A stretch of DNA of 64,000 bases, from the NCBI GenBank assembly GCA_034508935.3, contig CM067445.1, positions 75,746,695 to 75,810,694 of the forward strand, given 5' to 3'. Position 1 is the stretch's first letter, and each line of letters begins with the position of its first letter. The notes below the pieces were generated by a model, which was given only the letters and a program-made list of their open reading frames with translations, was not told the origin of the DNA and did no database searches. Shown here in pieces: positions 44,724-57,615 of this stretch. The translations under genes and the position numbers were made by a program. Source of the DNA: Berghia stephanieae (taxonomy: Eukaryota; Mollusca; Gastropoda; Nudibranchia; Aeolidiidae).

Positions 44724-47700
44724 CCCTAGCCATATTTTTATAACTTGGCCCCATTCGGTGTTGATCTACTTTCATTTCGTTTTTTAAAGGCTCGTGGTAG
44801 CTATTTGAACATAAATATCAATTGTTTTCAATGGAGGAAATTGCAAATAAAACTGTTCTGCTTTAACCCATTAACGGCGAAAATTAATGCCCATCAAATC
44901 GCAGCTTTCTTTGTTTTTCATTTTTATCTCTTTATGAATGCAGCGCCACCATTGTATGAAGAGAGTGGTAACTGCAATTAAATTCCTATTTCATTGACGT
45001 CCGAATCTCATCTCTTTTACTGCCCTCTTTGTAAAAAAAACTGTCAGACATCATACTAGTCTAAACTCGAATAACGCGTGTAAAGACAAGAAAACCCTTT
45101 AATGAATCATGGACCATGTTTATAAAACAAAACTCAAATTTATTGGAGGTAATTGGCATAATGGTTGAACTATTATCGTTTCAGTTTAGTTATCTCGATC
45201 TACATCAAAACTTAATGATTATATTTCGCCCCAGGTTTTAGGCGATGTTGCATTGTCTACAAATTCAAGAGGCTCTTTATCTACTTCTCGTGTAATTTAG
45301 TACAATCATCAAATAATTTAAGAACATAATATTTTATATGCATTGTAGATAGGAGTATCAATACATTTGAGCAATTGGTCTCAAGCTTCTAAAAGATATT
45401 CATTTTAAAAATGGAGTGATTCTAAATCATATTCAAGTGTTCAAGTGTATGTATGGAACCGCAATCAGTGATATTATTAAAAACGGACATTAAGAATCGT
45501 TTGCCATCATCTTCTTGAAGGACGCTAATGGTTTGCGCGTAGCTCCAACTTTTAACCCGTTAACTGCCGTACTTCAGGAAGACGCGTATTTATAGATCCT
45601 TCAAATATCGATCGATTTCAATAACCCACATCTCGGCAAAACTCTCAAACCTGGGAGCTTTCGAAATTCGGTAAGGGTCTGTTGTGCATAACAAATGGGC
45701 CGGAGTAATCCCTGCATGAAACGAGTCTTTTTTTTTTTTTTTGGAGGGGGGGGGGGGGGGCGTTTTTCCGGTACTTCTGACCTTCTGTTTTAATTATTTT
45801 AGATATGGCAGAAAGAACTTTGAAACAGACCAGCGTCCTGTCTAAAAGACAGAGAATGCGTTGTTATTTTCTCCATTAAAATCTTATGAAACACTGATAA
45901 ACTCTCGATTAATAGGCCTCATGGCTCTAAAAAGTAATTTTATTTCATTTATTGGCTTATTCATTTCAAAAGTTAGAAACACTTCTTTGCAGTCTTCTAA
46001 TTATACCGTAAGAGTCATTTTTATTGGTCGATATTTGAACTAGTAGTTTTCTGACAAAATAACAAAATAACTTCAACCATTTCTTTGTATAATTAATGTG
46101 ACCCACGCGTCAATATGTCAAAATTGGAAAGAAGAGAAAATTAAGATTAAGATTGAATGATCAGACTCAGGGAAAATAATTTCTTTTTTAATGTTAGAGG
46201 GCTAAACCCATTCTTTCTAAAGAATGAATTTATTCTAACTCAAATATTAGAGTTAAATCTGAAATTGAATTTTAACCATAAGGTACACCCAACGTTCACA
46301 TGTTTGCAGGTTTGATGACCGAACGCAGTTATGGGCGTGTTTTAACATTGTTGTAATGGGCACTATTTTGCGTTGGTTTGAGATTGTTTCCATTACAACA
46401 ATGAGCCCATAACATTTCGGGTTATCAGACCTGGAAATCAGTGCACATCGGGTTTGCCTAAACATAATACCGCTTTGAGACGATATACTACTTTTTTTCT
46501 TTTTTTCTTTTCTTTTTTTTTTCTTTTTTGGTATTCCGTCCAACTTTCAATGTTCTTTCTGAAACGAGTCATTACTCCCTGGGGGATTCTTGTTTAAGAT
46601 TAAGATTTTTCAACCTACTCACAAACGTATGATATTAGATGATACTATTGTCATTCTTTCACATCTCTCATGTCTAAGCCCCATGGCAGTATCTGATTTT
46701 CTTTCGATAGCATTCTTTTTTTTTTTCATGCCTTTTTTCATTTGAAATTTATCTTTTCTGTAATCAGGAACACGCTTCATTTCAGAGGACAAAAATTCGC
46801 GGGGTTTTTTTGTTTTGATTTTTACTGTTTCCTTTTTTAGTCTGTCTGGTTTTGGTTTTGGTAATGTTTTAAAATTATTTTTCTTTTTTTTTCTTATTTG
46901 TATTTTTTTTGTTTTTTGTTTTTTGTTTTTGTTTTTTGTTTGCTTGTTTTTTGGGTTTTTGGTTTTTTTTTGTTGTTACTTTTGGTTCTTATTTGTTTCT
47001 ATTTGCGGGTTTGGGGCTGTTTTGATTTTATACTTTTGATTTACTGGAAATATCTGTAGAGATCTTGGAGTGAATAACATTTTACTTAATTAAATTATAA
47101 ATGGAGCAGGTATAGAAGGTTCATGACTCTTTTAAGTAGTATTCTGTTAAATCTGTCTAGTAGTTGTTCAAAGCCCAGTTCCGCAGTTGTACATAAGCAC
47201 TGGTTTTACAAGGGTTGTGTATAATTTTGTTTTAGTATTCATTTTATGCCACGGAGGAATTTTAGTCTTATGGACAAAGCCATCGTCCTTATTTTCAACT
47301 AAAAGCTATTGACTATTTTGACAATTGCTCTATCTGTTCACCTCGCTCGTGCCAAGTGACAGATAAGGCCTCTGTCTGCAGCCTCCATTCCGTTCTGTTA
47401 ACGAGTGCAAAGTTCGGTTCTTACCTGACATCACGACTCCCATCCATCAGCGTCTCTCTACCCGTTTGTATGTCTCTGTGGTGTCTTTGACCGGCTCTTT
47501 TCTCATCTCCTCAAGGACCTATATCATTGTACGATGGCTGTTAAAGAGGAATGCTTGCCTCCGACAAATTATATTCAAAAATTGAGAAGATAACAGATGA
47601 TGATCTGTGACCCATCGCATCAAACGGTATTACGTCAAAGTGAATAAAAATCAAGGAAATTGAGATTGAATTTAAAATGTTCAAAAATTAGGAAATCTAA

Positions 47701-48000
47701 TTATTCTTTTTGTAAGTTATGAAAACAAAATTCTTTTTCTCAATTCATTTCGTTTAGCTCAGACTTTTTAACCTAAGCCTAAAATGTAATTTTAAGCAGA
47801 GGTTCATCCCGGCATGAAGCCGTTTTGAGACGGTTGGTCAGATAGGAACACTGAAATTGATGATTCTGTGTCATCTGTATCCGTTGAATCCGTTAAATTG
47901 TGACAGAGCCAAGTCACCTGTAATTCAAGGCCGTTCTGAGCACATACAACAAGGAGCATCCCTTATGGCCAGGATGATGATGTTGACTGCCCTAACTACG
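44724..48000. other. Long intergenic stretch, no recognised gene
   Basis: AT-rich sequence with a T/G homopolymer tract at about 45728-45761 and very T-rich stretches at 46490-46530 and 46880-46970. Open frames are short or built from Phe/Leu/Lys-rich low-complexity sequence. No protein family, RNA gene or element end was identified. Confidence 0.6.
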
Positions 48001-48091
48001 AAAAGAAGAAGAAGAAGAAGAAGAAGAAGAAGAAGAAGAAGAAGAAGAAGAAGAAGAAGAGAAGAAGAAGAAGAAGAAGAAGAAGAAGAAA
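48001..48091. repeat. (GAA)n trinucleotide repeat
   Basis: About 90 bases of AAG/GAA with one GAGAAG interruption. A pure purine strand that could form triplex DNA. Confidence 0.95.
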
Positions 48092-48269
48092 ATGAGTGTA
48101 GAAAATGTAGTAATACCCAACCCGTAAAACACAATTGAGGGTCGTAATACGAATGATGCCATCATCTTTACCATTATAATTTGTATTTATAATCAGCAGC
48201 CTGGACATCTGCAAAAGACTTTTACGTCATTATAAGGCTGAACGACTGAAGCTCAGATGGTCGCTGGTT

Positions 48270-48372
48270 CATCATCACCATCATCATCATCATTATCATC
48301 ATCATCATCATCATCGTCATCGTCGTTCTCGTCGTCATCGCTTCTTTTCACCATCATCGTCGGCGTCGTGTC
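48270..48372. repeat. Imperfect (CAT)n / (CGT)n repeat
   Basis: ATC/CAT units grade into CGTCGT variants. Confidence 0.85.
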
Positions 48373-49954
48373 GTCAGCATTACGAAATTAATACGGTCAT
48401 CGATCCAAGACATGAAATCTAGAATCACAAATCAACGCATGAAAGTTTCGATACAGCTGTACGTGGGATTTATGTACGTGATAAAGATCTGTGACATCCG
48501 GGTGTGGCAATAATTACATTGGAAAAGAAAACAATTACGACAATAAAATATCAGCTGTCGTTATCGGTCGTCCATGGACCTATTCAACCCCATTTTTAAC
48601 ATTTGAAAGAGAAAAAAATTGATTCAAATATCAATCAATTAAGACGGTCCCCAACTTGTTAAAAATTCTCATCTTGCTTTACTTTACTATAAGACCCATG
48701 CAGCGTTACTGTTATTCACTAACATTGGTGTGTTGCCTGTTTGGTTTTGAATTTGTTTAATCTATAAAACTTGACATTTTCCAGAAACATACTGTTCTAT
48801 TCATAATGAAGGCATTTATTTAACTAGAATTCTACAATCTAAGACTCAGATTGACTGGAAATAATATCATTTTGAGACGATTGGTCACTCAACATAACAA
48901 CTTTCAATGACATCTTCACTATATACGTATGTCTGGAAAAGATTGTCCTCCCAACATTTGGATCGATAATCCAAATGCAATTTATAGCCGCACCCTGAAG
49001 ATAGACAATATCTAGGAATATACTCTCCCTGCAAGAATTCCCATTGTAATGTAATCAAAATGGAGGTGTTAACTTGTTTACCGTCTGGAATAAACGCAAT
49101 TTACTAATTGCATACACAAATATATCAATGTAATGTTTTAGAGAGAATCCATTGTATTGGTTGCATGATTGAAACACAATATTCAGGCTCTCTTATTACC
49201 TGTAAATAAATTATCATTTTTTTTCTATTCGATGATTTATTTTATTTATTTTGATAATCTTTGAAATATTAGAAGGGAAATGAATAAAGGATGAAATAAT
49301 ATTGGATTCTTTCACGGTTTTGGATTTCTTAAACGAGTTATTTTCACACGCCACTTAACACTACGAGCTTGAAAGTGAGTGTAAATGCGCGGTAAAATGT
49401 AAAAATATAATAAATCTATAGCCATGTACTCGTAAGAACGCCTTTATTCCACTCCTCAGAGTAAAAGTTTTAGATATTTTGTAAACGATTAGTTATAAAA
49501 AGTGATATTTTGTAATGACTTCAAGTTATTTGAAGTAATCATTTTAGAAAATGCTTTGGTATCATCAAAACTTAAGAAAGCTGCATCCACCTAGAATGCC
49601 CTATTTTTCGCAGTACAATCCCCCCCTCCCTCCCCCTTCCCTAACCCCAACAAAACCAAAAATAAAATATTTCCTCTGAGAAATATTGATATCACTAGGC
49701 ATAAGTATGAACCAAACATTGCTATCGCAGAAACAATTTAATTCATATATGTCAAAAGAAAGAAGTCCACAAATTATCACTTCAAAGAAGAAAAACAGTT
49801 AATAAACTTTTAATTTAAATTTATAGATTCCCTTTTGAATTAGAACCATAGAGTTCAAGTGTCTCACATCTACGTAACATGTCGCTGTGGCGTTACAAGC
49901 CGGCTTATTATGGATTCCGAGTTTTTGATTGTTTGCGGAATTGTGGAATACCAA
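48373..49954. other. Intergenic DNA, no recognised gene
   Basis: AT-rich. A short C-rich tract lies at 49620-49645. Nothing else was recognised. Confidence 0.6.
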
Positions 49955-50195
49955 TTAAATGAAGTAGGGGTCCGATAACTCAGTTCGTAGAGCATTTGAT
50001 TTACACATTTTTTTGCTGCCCATTCCTTCTGTCCCCCAGCAGTAGTTTGGTAACCGGCTTTGGTTGAAAGATTTGGTTGAAAGTACTTTGCGATAGACTA
50101 GTGTCTTATCCAGAGGGAGAAAGCAATTGCTGTTGTCCGTTTCGCGCTATAGAAACCGGGATAAACTCCGGCTCCATGTGCATAATGACTCTTAA
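49955..50195 (+). repeat. SINE-like repeat fragment (tail shared with 23420-23700)
   Basis: It begins near GGGGTCCGATAACTCAGTTC, which has a weak tRNA A-box look (CGATAACTCAGTTCGTAGAG). It ends with GCAATTGCTGTTGTCC and CGCTATAGAAACCGGGATAA. The tail matches the copy near 23580-23690. Confidence 0.55.
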
Positions 50196-52139
50196 GGACG
50201 ACTTCCAGCCAATAAAATCGAGAGAAATTTTTATAGAAATTTAAGATTTATGAGTTATTAAAAGTTGATACTTGATTCATGCGTTGAACTTTTGTCAGAG
50301 TGAGGTTGTATGTTTGCCGTCATGTGTGGCTATGACGTCATGTGTTTTGACACTTGCCTTCGGATCGGAAGGTTCTGGTGGGTTCTAGTCCCGCTCAGAG
50401 AGACGCATAGTTGAGTCCGTGGAAAATACTCTTTAAGTCACATTCTCTCACCGTACTCAGATGTAAAATGAGGAGCTGGCCGTTAACAGCAATGTCTCTG
50501 TCGGAAACAATTTTCATATTGCTTAATAGGTGTTGCTATTGGCTTGGTAAAGTGATTCGCGCACGTCATTGGGTATCGCTCTATTTATAAGCTCACGTGT
50601 TTGTGGGGTTTTTTTTGTATGTTTGCTTTTTTATTGGTTTAGTCTTTTTATTATTTTTTATATCTCCAATATAGAATAGAACTTATGCTTCTGGGAAACG
50701 TCTGTGGAGGTTGGTGGGCGGCAGAAGATAATTCATCTTTGCTTGTGATGGTTGTCTTCGTCGTCTGCAAGAATGACAACTTTAACCCAAAAAACGTTGG
50801 ATTTGTAATCATACGTACTCAAAGATTATTTCAGATGGTCGTCTGTTCAACATCTATTTAAGCCAATGTTTGTCATGGCATGCTGGGAAGTCTCTGGCCT
50901 GTCTTACCAACCTAACCTCTATTCCTTGTCAGCTGCACAACATCAGGAGTTGGGCTGCAGATGCATGTTCCTCATATAATTAATTTTATAGGGTTTAGCC
51001 AAGTAGCCTTCATTCCGTCTTTCCCACAGTCTCTTTCATGATTGACGGTCGCCCATTCCCCGCCACCTACTGTTTCCGGGCTTGCAGTTATCTATTTCAG
51101 TTATTTTTTCTGCTTATAGGGCCATATTTCATAAACAGAGGATCGTCACATCCTGGGTCATTTATGTCGATGAGAGATTCTGTGGGCCTTAAACAAAGGG
51201 ATACCAGCCCTTTCCTCTAAAAACCTCCATTTATAAGAAGGATACATGATTACAATCCAATCACAGATAGTCATACAGAAGACATGGACCACAGGCCGAC
51301 CAAAGAGACAGTATAGAAGTGTTAAAGTTACAGCACCAGGAACAAGTATGAGCTATATAGGGGTAGATTAAGAAAAGTAAGGACATACAGAAGACACCAC
51401 ACTACAGAATGAGTGTGAGGTGGGTTGGTGAGGAGCAGAGCGTGTACCACTCACCGGTAGGTTCTGTCTCCTGCACACTAAGAGGAAAGGGGTCCCACAT
51501 ACACCCTAGCCCGGTTATACCGCCGGGGACTCGGTCGCGCCCATAACAAACTCAGTAGAAACAGGGAACACCACGGGAAGGTGCTGTTATGGATACAATA
51601 ATACACAAGAGGCCATATGCAGTAATCTCTGTCAGACAGGATTACGCGGCGATCAATGCACCTGGAAATGAGAGGTGTTGGGTTCGAAATGCACATCGAT
51701 TTCCTTTCAGCAAGCGGGACGTCCGGCCCAGACCTTGCAGTTCCACTATTTAATAAAATGAACGAAAATATGATCCAATCGTTGAATAAAATTATTATTC
51801 AACGGGTTTGAACCAACGTGCACTTATTTGCGTTCTAACAACACGATTGTATTTTTGCTAAGAAATGAGAGGGTTTTTCAATATTAGGGGTAGAATAAAT
51901 CAGATTTCAGATATTTTTTTTGGGAACACAAATATGGCAAAAAGTGCGGAAATATATAAATAGATATAATCAACAATGAATCATTCATATTGCGAGGTCA
52001 GTTATATTACTATGCTCTGAACACTATAGAACAACAAGTGATTTTCCTTGAACAATTGTTTATTAAGGAATAAGATTGCAGATAATCTCATTGAGGGCTT
52101 AATGACATATCCATTGTATTGGTGACACAGAATTGTTGG
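50196..52139. other. Intergenic DNA, no recognised gene
   Basis: Mixed-composition sequence with only short frames, none with a recognisable motif. No microsatellite or element end of note was seen. Confidence 0.55.
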
Positions 52140-52140
52140 A

Positions 52141-52405
52141 CAGGGTGATTCAAAAAGAATATGGCAAAACTGTCGTGCAATATTAAAAAAATAGAAACAA
52201 TAGAAAGCACTAGCTTGGACACATGTATAGTACATACATTCAAGATTTTATTTATCATTTTATAACTGCTGCTCAATATGGCAACCACCGGCTGCGTGGA
52301 CAACATTAAGCCGATATGAGATGTCATCTCAAACGTGCCGCAGCATGTCACGGTCCACCGTGTTGATTGCAGTTGTTATTCGATCTTCCAAGTCAGTTGT
52401 TTAAA
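52141..52405 (-). pseudogene. Left arm: mariner transposase C-terminus
   Basis: On the minus strand the arm holds about 50 residues homologous to the right arm, with in-frame stops, followed by the shared element end. It is inverted relative to the right arm. Confidence 0.7.
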
Positions 52406-52887
52406 GTCTGTCGCACTGTAGTGGACTGAATTAATGGTTATTTGATGGAATAGTTATCTAAGTTTAATTGGGTGTCAATTCACGGCGGTCGTTAGTATAA
52501 CTTACAGTGTAGCTGAATTGTGGCATCTTGAGGTCAGAGCTAATTTTAATGAAAATGTGCCTCGGCGTTGGATTGGGAGGAAGAGGTGCTTAACTCTCTT
52601 CTTATCGATCAATTTCAGTATTTTCTCAAAATGACAAGCTTACCCTCCAGAAAAATTGATTTTTTAAAACTCAAACAAGCTCTCTACAAAACAACTTTAT
52701 GTTCTTATAAATTAGACAAAGATCATTCTTCAAATTTTGTGATGTACAAAATAAATCTGAATAAGAAAAATATATATTGTGTCGTAACAAATGTAACGAT
52801 TTTGATGCCGGTGGTAGGGAGAGGGTTAAGACCTTGCAGGGTATGCTTGGCCTGCCAGATGCTTGGACCTTACTGTTTTGACTTTTC

Positions 52888-53187
52888 TTGTATGTTAAAG
52901 ACCCAATTTACATTCCACCACTTCCAGCATGTATCGATGACTTCAAAGATCGAATAACAGCTGTAATCAACACGGTGTGCCGTGACATGCTGCGGAGCGT
53001 TTGGGATGAATTCTCATACAAGTACCGGCTTGATGTTGTCCGTGCTGCCGATGTTCGCCACATTGAAGAATAAAAACTTGAAGGTATTTACGACACACGT
53101 GTCCCAGCTAGTGCTTTCTATTTGTTTTTTTGTTGTTTTTTTTTATATCGCGTGATAGTTTTGCCATATTCTTTTTGAATCACCCTG
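52888..53187 (+). pseudogene. Right arm: mariner transposase C-terminus
   Basis: Frame PIYIPPLPACIDDFKDRITA, then DMLRSVWDEFSYKYRLDVVR and HIEE plus stop at 53073, followed by the element end at 53187. Only the last 60 residues or so of a roughly 340-residue transposase are present, beyond the DDE/D core. Confidence 0.72.
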
Positions 53188-53188
53188 T

Positions 53189-53671
53189 TTCATTAATGTT
53201 TCCTTTCAATCTGGTTTGTTTTTGCTTTTGTTTTTTGCTAAAAACTAACTGAAGTTAATGAAATATCTACTTTAAACTACCACGAAAAACAAAACCTTGG
53301 ACATTTTAGGCTTCTTCTTTATCGATTGTGCGAATAAACCAATAATTTGGGTAAAAACGGAATGTGTATATGTATGAAAAGGCTAGCAAATGGGTGCAGT
53401 TTTGAAGACATTACATTAAATGAGTAAAACAGTGGATTAAGCTGTCTGCCAGTATAATGTTTATCAGTTTTATACTACATGAACATAAATGTATACGAGT
53501 CAGTATTGGCTATTGGGAGCATATAATGGACTATGACAGCGGCTATATTTATGTCATTATATTTTTGTAACATAGACCCCACCGTAGAAGTTATTGAAAT
53601 CCATATCAGGATGAAGGCATGGCAATATTATAAAATATACAGCAATTAAAAAACAAATACCCTTTAGGGTC
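53189..53671. other. Intergenic DNA before the BEL/Pao element
   Basis: No gene. The last bases, ACAAATACCCTTTAGGGTC, join in sequence with 56045 onward if the BEL/Pao insertion is set aside, so they may be the edge of the SINE there. Confidence 0.55.
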
Positions 53672-53903
53672 TGAAGAGAATTAACTTTAGTTCATGTACA
53701 AGAATATGACTACACATATAACACAAAGTCCATTGATGATTATATAAGCTTTATTTATAATATTTGTTTCACAACACTAAATTTAGGCTGCACAGCCTCC
53801 ACCATATTACTTTCTCTCTCTCTTCCCTCTACCTACTTCCGCTACCTACATCGACATAATGTGATTGAGGCTCTGTTCGGGTAACTCCTCATTTTCCATA
53901 ACA
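53672..53903 (-). repeat. 3' LTR of the BEL/Pao element
   Basis: 232 bp. On the minus strand it starts TGTTATGGAAAATGAGGAG and ends CTCTTCA. It matches 55808-56039. Confidence 0.92.
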
Positions 53904-53920
53904 TTACTCCCCACCTTGAA
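53904..53920 (-). other. Polypurine tract of the BEL/Pao element
   Basis: On the minus strand AAGGTGGGGAGTAA lies directly before the 3' LTR. Confidence 0.65.
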
Positions 53921-54886
53921 GTAATATCTTCAACAAATAAGATAAATTGTTATGAGGGAATACCTGTGTTGAATACAAATTTAACGAATTGCCTACAAAA
54001 ATGTGTTAGCTCTAACTGTTAATAATAAATCAACTCCATTTTAAAAACAATAACAAAAGTAAAGTTCCGGGCAATTATAATGGTCACGATTATGAGTAAC
54101 TGGCTTTTGTGAGACTGAGAAGGAGAATTAAACATCATTTAAAAACAAAAAAATAGATAAATAAAAGGGAAATCCCAGTGAACTTAAACTATAAACTTTT
54201 GCCTCAATCTTTAATTATCTCCAAGCTAAAATGAATATATAGACATTATATATTATATATTGAAACAAAATGTTTTAACGTTTAAAGTTATTCCACTTTC
54301 AACAATTTAAATAGGATGGCTATTTAAATTGACATCTTTGCATTTAAGTCTGTCTGTGATATGACTTTATTAGGACATGCTAGCCGTCGTGAATACACAT
54401 GGTAAGCGCCTCCATCGGTACTTAAGCACACAATCATCCGAACCTATGATCAGGGACTTATTACTAAGCCATCGGCTCTACCCGTTCCGCCTCACTCACA
54501 CCTTTTACAAACGGACCGTTGTCCATGGGACAAGTGGGTATATTATTAAATTTGATCTTTTAACATTCCAAAGGGCCCGGAATAGGCATTGTATATGAAA
54601 AATATTATTATCATTATAAAGAATGCATGCATATGGTGTACAATATCAACATATATGTACTATATGTACCTTATAACTTTCAAGTCTAAATAATCTGGGT
54701 TGCCACTTTGGCGTAAAATTCGTAAAATATTCTGGCAAGTTTACTGATAAACAAACACATGGTAATAATACTTGTCAACAGTAAAATAATTAATAACATA
54801 TACGTATATTTCAAAATTAAATGTGATAATGAATACAATAAATGCTTAAATACAGTCAACCTTATGTAAACAATCTTAGACCTAAT

Positions 54887-55742
54887 TCATTTTATCTGTA
54901 AACGAGATGGAGGTTTAATAATGCGACCAGCTCTCGAAACAACAACAGACTGAGTTCTCTGCGGCGACCTATCATCGCCACATTTAGTGGTAACAGATGT
55001 TTGTGAATGCTTCAATCTGTTATCACTGTCCTGCTTTGAGTTTTCACCAACTTTATCATCACATAAAGAAATATATTCTTCAACAGGATACTGTTCATTT
55101 TCCAATTCGAGAGCATGGACCCTCTGCACTGGTCGTACAAATATGCCATTAGCAGTTCTGATCTCAATAGTTCTGACACAACCATCTCGCCCAGGTAAAA
55201 GACGAACAACTCGAGCTAAAGGCCATCGCAGCCTTGGACTGTTATCTTTCTGAGTAAAACTAGAGAACCTATCTTAACCGGAGAACCCTTAGGTGAAGAC
55301 CTGACATGCAGGTTTCGAATGTACTTTTTGTGCCAGAGATCCAGAAATGATTTAATTGCCTTTTAATTTGTAACGAAGCTTCTCTTGCCATAGCTCCACT
55401 AGCAATTGGCTCTTTTGTTTCCACCGCCGACTTATGGCTATCATGACGCCCAAGCAGAAAATGAGCAGGTGACAATGCCTCAGCTTCGTCCACGTCAGCC
55501 ATCAATTCACTCGAATCCAACGTCATTTCAAACTGTTCTTGAACTATATGAAGCGAATCACATCTTTTTACCACTTCATTCATACATTGTTCTATGTCTT
55601 CTTTACCTTTATCAATTGCTTCAATGCATGTTTTTAATCTATCAATGGCTCTGGTCAGCCAGCCTCTTGATGCTATACGTCGTTTTTGCAACACTGCACG
55701 GTCCGGTAAATGGGACGGCGTAGCCATATGAAAATTATACAC
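54887..55742 (-). pseudogene. Remnant coding region of the BEL/Pao element
   Basis: The Gag-like start (RRIASRGWLTRAIDRLKTCI) is typical of BEL/Pao. ALSPAHFLLGR is the motif found after the integrase core in BEL/Pao polyproteins. A basic ending with SRAGRIIKPPSRLQ resembles the usual C-terminus. Protease, reverse transcriptase and RNase H were not found. Treated as a fossil. Confidence 0.75.
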
Positions 55743-55784
55743 AAACTCTTTTGTCGCACTGACACTTTAAATAAATCTAAAAGT

Positions 55785-55804
55785 CCTCCCGGGTTTCGGC
55801 ACCA
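55785..55804 (-). other. Primer binding site, tRNA-Phe
   Basis: On the minus strand TGGTGCCGAAACCCGGGAGG stands three bases after the 5' LTR. It complements the 3' end of animal tRNA-Phe (TCCCGGGTTTCGGCACCA). Confidence 0.82.
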
Positions 55805-55807
55805 GAC

Positions 55808-56039
55808 TGAAGAGAATTACCTTTAGCTCATGTACAAGAATATGACTACACATATAACACAAAGTCCATTGATGATTATATAAGCTTTATTTATAATATT
55901 TGTTTCACAACACTAAATTTAGGCTGCACAGCCTCCACCATATTACTTTCTCTCTCTCTTCCCTCTACCTACTTCCGCTACCTACATCGACATAATGTGA
56001 TTGAGGCTCTCTTCGGGTAACTCCTCATTTTCCATAACA
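55808..56039 (-). repeat. 5' LTR of the BEL/Pao element
   Basis: 232 bp and nearly identical to 53672-53903. Its outer edge touches GGGTC, the target duplication. Confidence 0.92.
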
Positions 56040-56044
56040 GGGTC

Positions 56045-56190
56045 TTTTCAAAGGAAAAACTGGGATAACACAGGTGTCAGTCTTAGTGCAGCGCCACAAA
56101 GTGAACTTGGGAGATGCGCCTTGTTCAATGTCACTAAGCTGGGAGGAGATTTAAAACTCGATACATGTTGGGTACGAAGTAACGCTGCCC
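56045..56190 (-). repeat. SINE fragment next to the BEL/Pao insertion
   Basis: AAGGAAAAACTGGGATAACA, then CAGGTGTCAG, GTGCAGCGCC and CTTGTTCAATGTCAC, aligns with the SINE at 41480-41600. The tRNA head (GGTACGAAGTAACGCTGCCC) is partial. The BEL/Pao element lies at its edge or inside it. Confidence 0.6.
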
Positions 56191-57615
56191 CTATGAGTAC
56201 AAAACTAACATAGTTTCCATAAAAACATGTGATACTAAGCTGTTAGAAGCTATGGACTGTAAAAAGTAATATACAAAACGAATATTATAACAAAACAGAA
56301 TAAAACTTTAAAACATTTGAAGAGGGGTTTTCAAAACTTCCAACTCCTTTTTCCAATTTTGAGATATTGAGGATTATTTCCCTAACATTTCTCATTCAGT
56401 CTTTCATTGAATAATATTTAAACTTCAAAGTCATACAAATATAGGTGAAATTCTTGTTCTTGTTGATGCCAGTTGATGCTTAAAATAAAATTTAAGTTTC
56501 AATTTATCTTATTGATGGAAAATCTCAAACAGTAGAAACATCGACTTAATGAGTTTTGGAAAACCATCCTTCGATCTGTTTTTTTTTCTTTCTTTTTTTT
56601 TTTTTGGTAATGTTTCTACTGGTTTTATTTGTTGTTGTTGGCTGAAGAAGTGTTTAAGCCCAAAACGTTCCGTGTTTTATATTTTGTTCTTTTTTTTGAG
56701 CTGTTATAATATTCATTTTTTTAATTACATAAAACATATAGTTTTCTATATCTTAAGATTAAATACTAAGTTTTGTGGTTTAACTAGAAACTATCATTTA
56801 AAAACAATTTTCATTATGGGCGCATTGAATTAGTACCCAGAATACCTTTAAACCTGCACTACGTCCACACTTGCAAAATTCCTCATGTTTATGCTTCGAT
56901 TATTTGAAAAAAATATCATTTACCAATATGGTGCAGTTCTCGTGGACAAGTATGTTATGTCTTATACAGCTGATCTTCTATTGTCGAAATACACCAATCA
57001 AATACATTATGACAAACAACAACGAGCCACAATGTCGGGTTGTAGAGGATGTCAATACAAAGTGAATTTAAAGTTATAACTATCAGAAATATTAAATTTT
57101 GGGGATCGCACTTTATGCAACCTTATTCAATCTCTTTAATAATAGCAAATAAACTTAACCAAAAATCTCATATTTTGGTCTATGATTCAATTTTCTTCAT
57201 CAAAGTCATCTCACAATGATACCGGTCTGTGCCATGGGAAATAAGTATACAATGCTATTCTTCCGTATATATAATATCATTTTTCAGGTATTTGATTCTT
57301 AACGATTTACAAATTTATGATTTACAAAATTACATTTTTGTCATGGTCTTTTTATTGGTTATTTTGCTGTCTTGGGATCTTACAGCTAAAATGGGTATGG
57401 TGGCCACGGGCACTATAGCAATCTGACATCATGTGTGCTGTGTCAAAGGTTTTGCTTATTTAATCGTGTTCAATAACTAAAAAATAATTACGGGCAAAAT
57501 GTCTTCCTCGTAGGTGTGCCGGATAATACATGAAGATATGTTGTAAACCACGTTTTTCTGGCAACCCAGAGGGATTTGGGGCAGGGAATGACCGTTTGTG
57601 TTTATGTACTTGTAT

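Larger units (their letters stand above)
52140..53188. mobile_element. Fold-back derivative of a mariner-like transposon
   Basis: The two ends match as inverted repeats (ACAGGGTGATTCAAAAAGAA and onward) for about 100 bases. Further in, both arms also carry the same transposase C-terminal sequence in opposite orientation. On the right (plus) it reads PPLPACIDDFKDRITAVINT...DMLRSVWDE...HIEE; on the left (minus) it reads DLEDRITTAINTV.RDMLRHV..D. That tail is typical of a mariner-like family. The middle (about 52406-52870) is unrelated sequence with a short open frame. No TA duplication is evident. The structure cannot code for a full transposase. Confidence 0.75.
53672..56039 (-). mobile_element. 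Shortened BEL/Pao LTR retrotransposon
   Basis: A minus-strand element with two 232-bp LTRs (53672-53903 and 55808-56039) and 5-bp target duplications GGGTC (53667-53671 and 56040-56044). A tRNA-Phe primer site follows the 5' LTR. The remaining coding sequence looks like BEL/Pao Gag N-terminus and integrase C-terminus. At 2.4 kb it is far shorter than the usual 5-7 kb, and most of pol is absent, so it is a broken, non-autonomous derivative. The LTRs differ at about three positions, about 1.3 percent, which implies a fairly young insertion. Confidence 0.85.

Noticed and set aside
49975-50010. A tRNA gene (CCGATAACTCAGTTCGTAGAG)
   Set aside because: Only an A-box-like piece is present. No acceptor stem or B box at the right distance was found, and the tail matches a SINE-like repeat.
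56630-56670. Hammerhead-ribozyme-like motif (GCTGAAGAAG...CCAAAACG)
   Set aside because: The core does not fit CUGANGA...GAAA with a clear stem II, so the resemblance is too weak.
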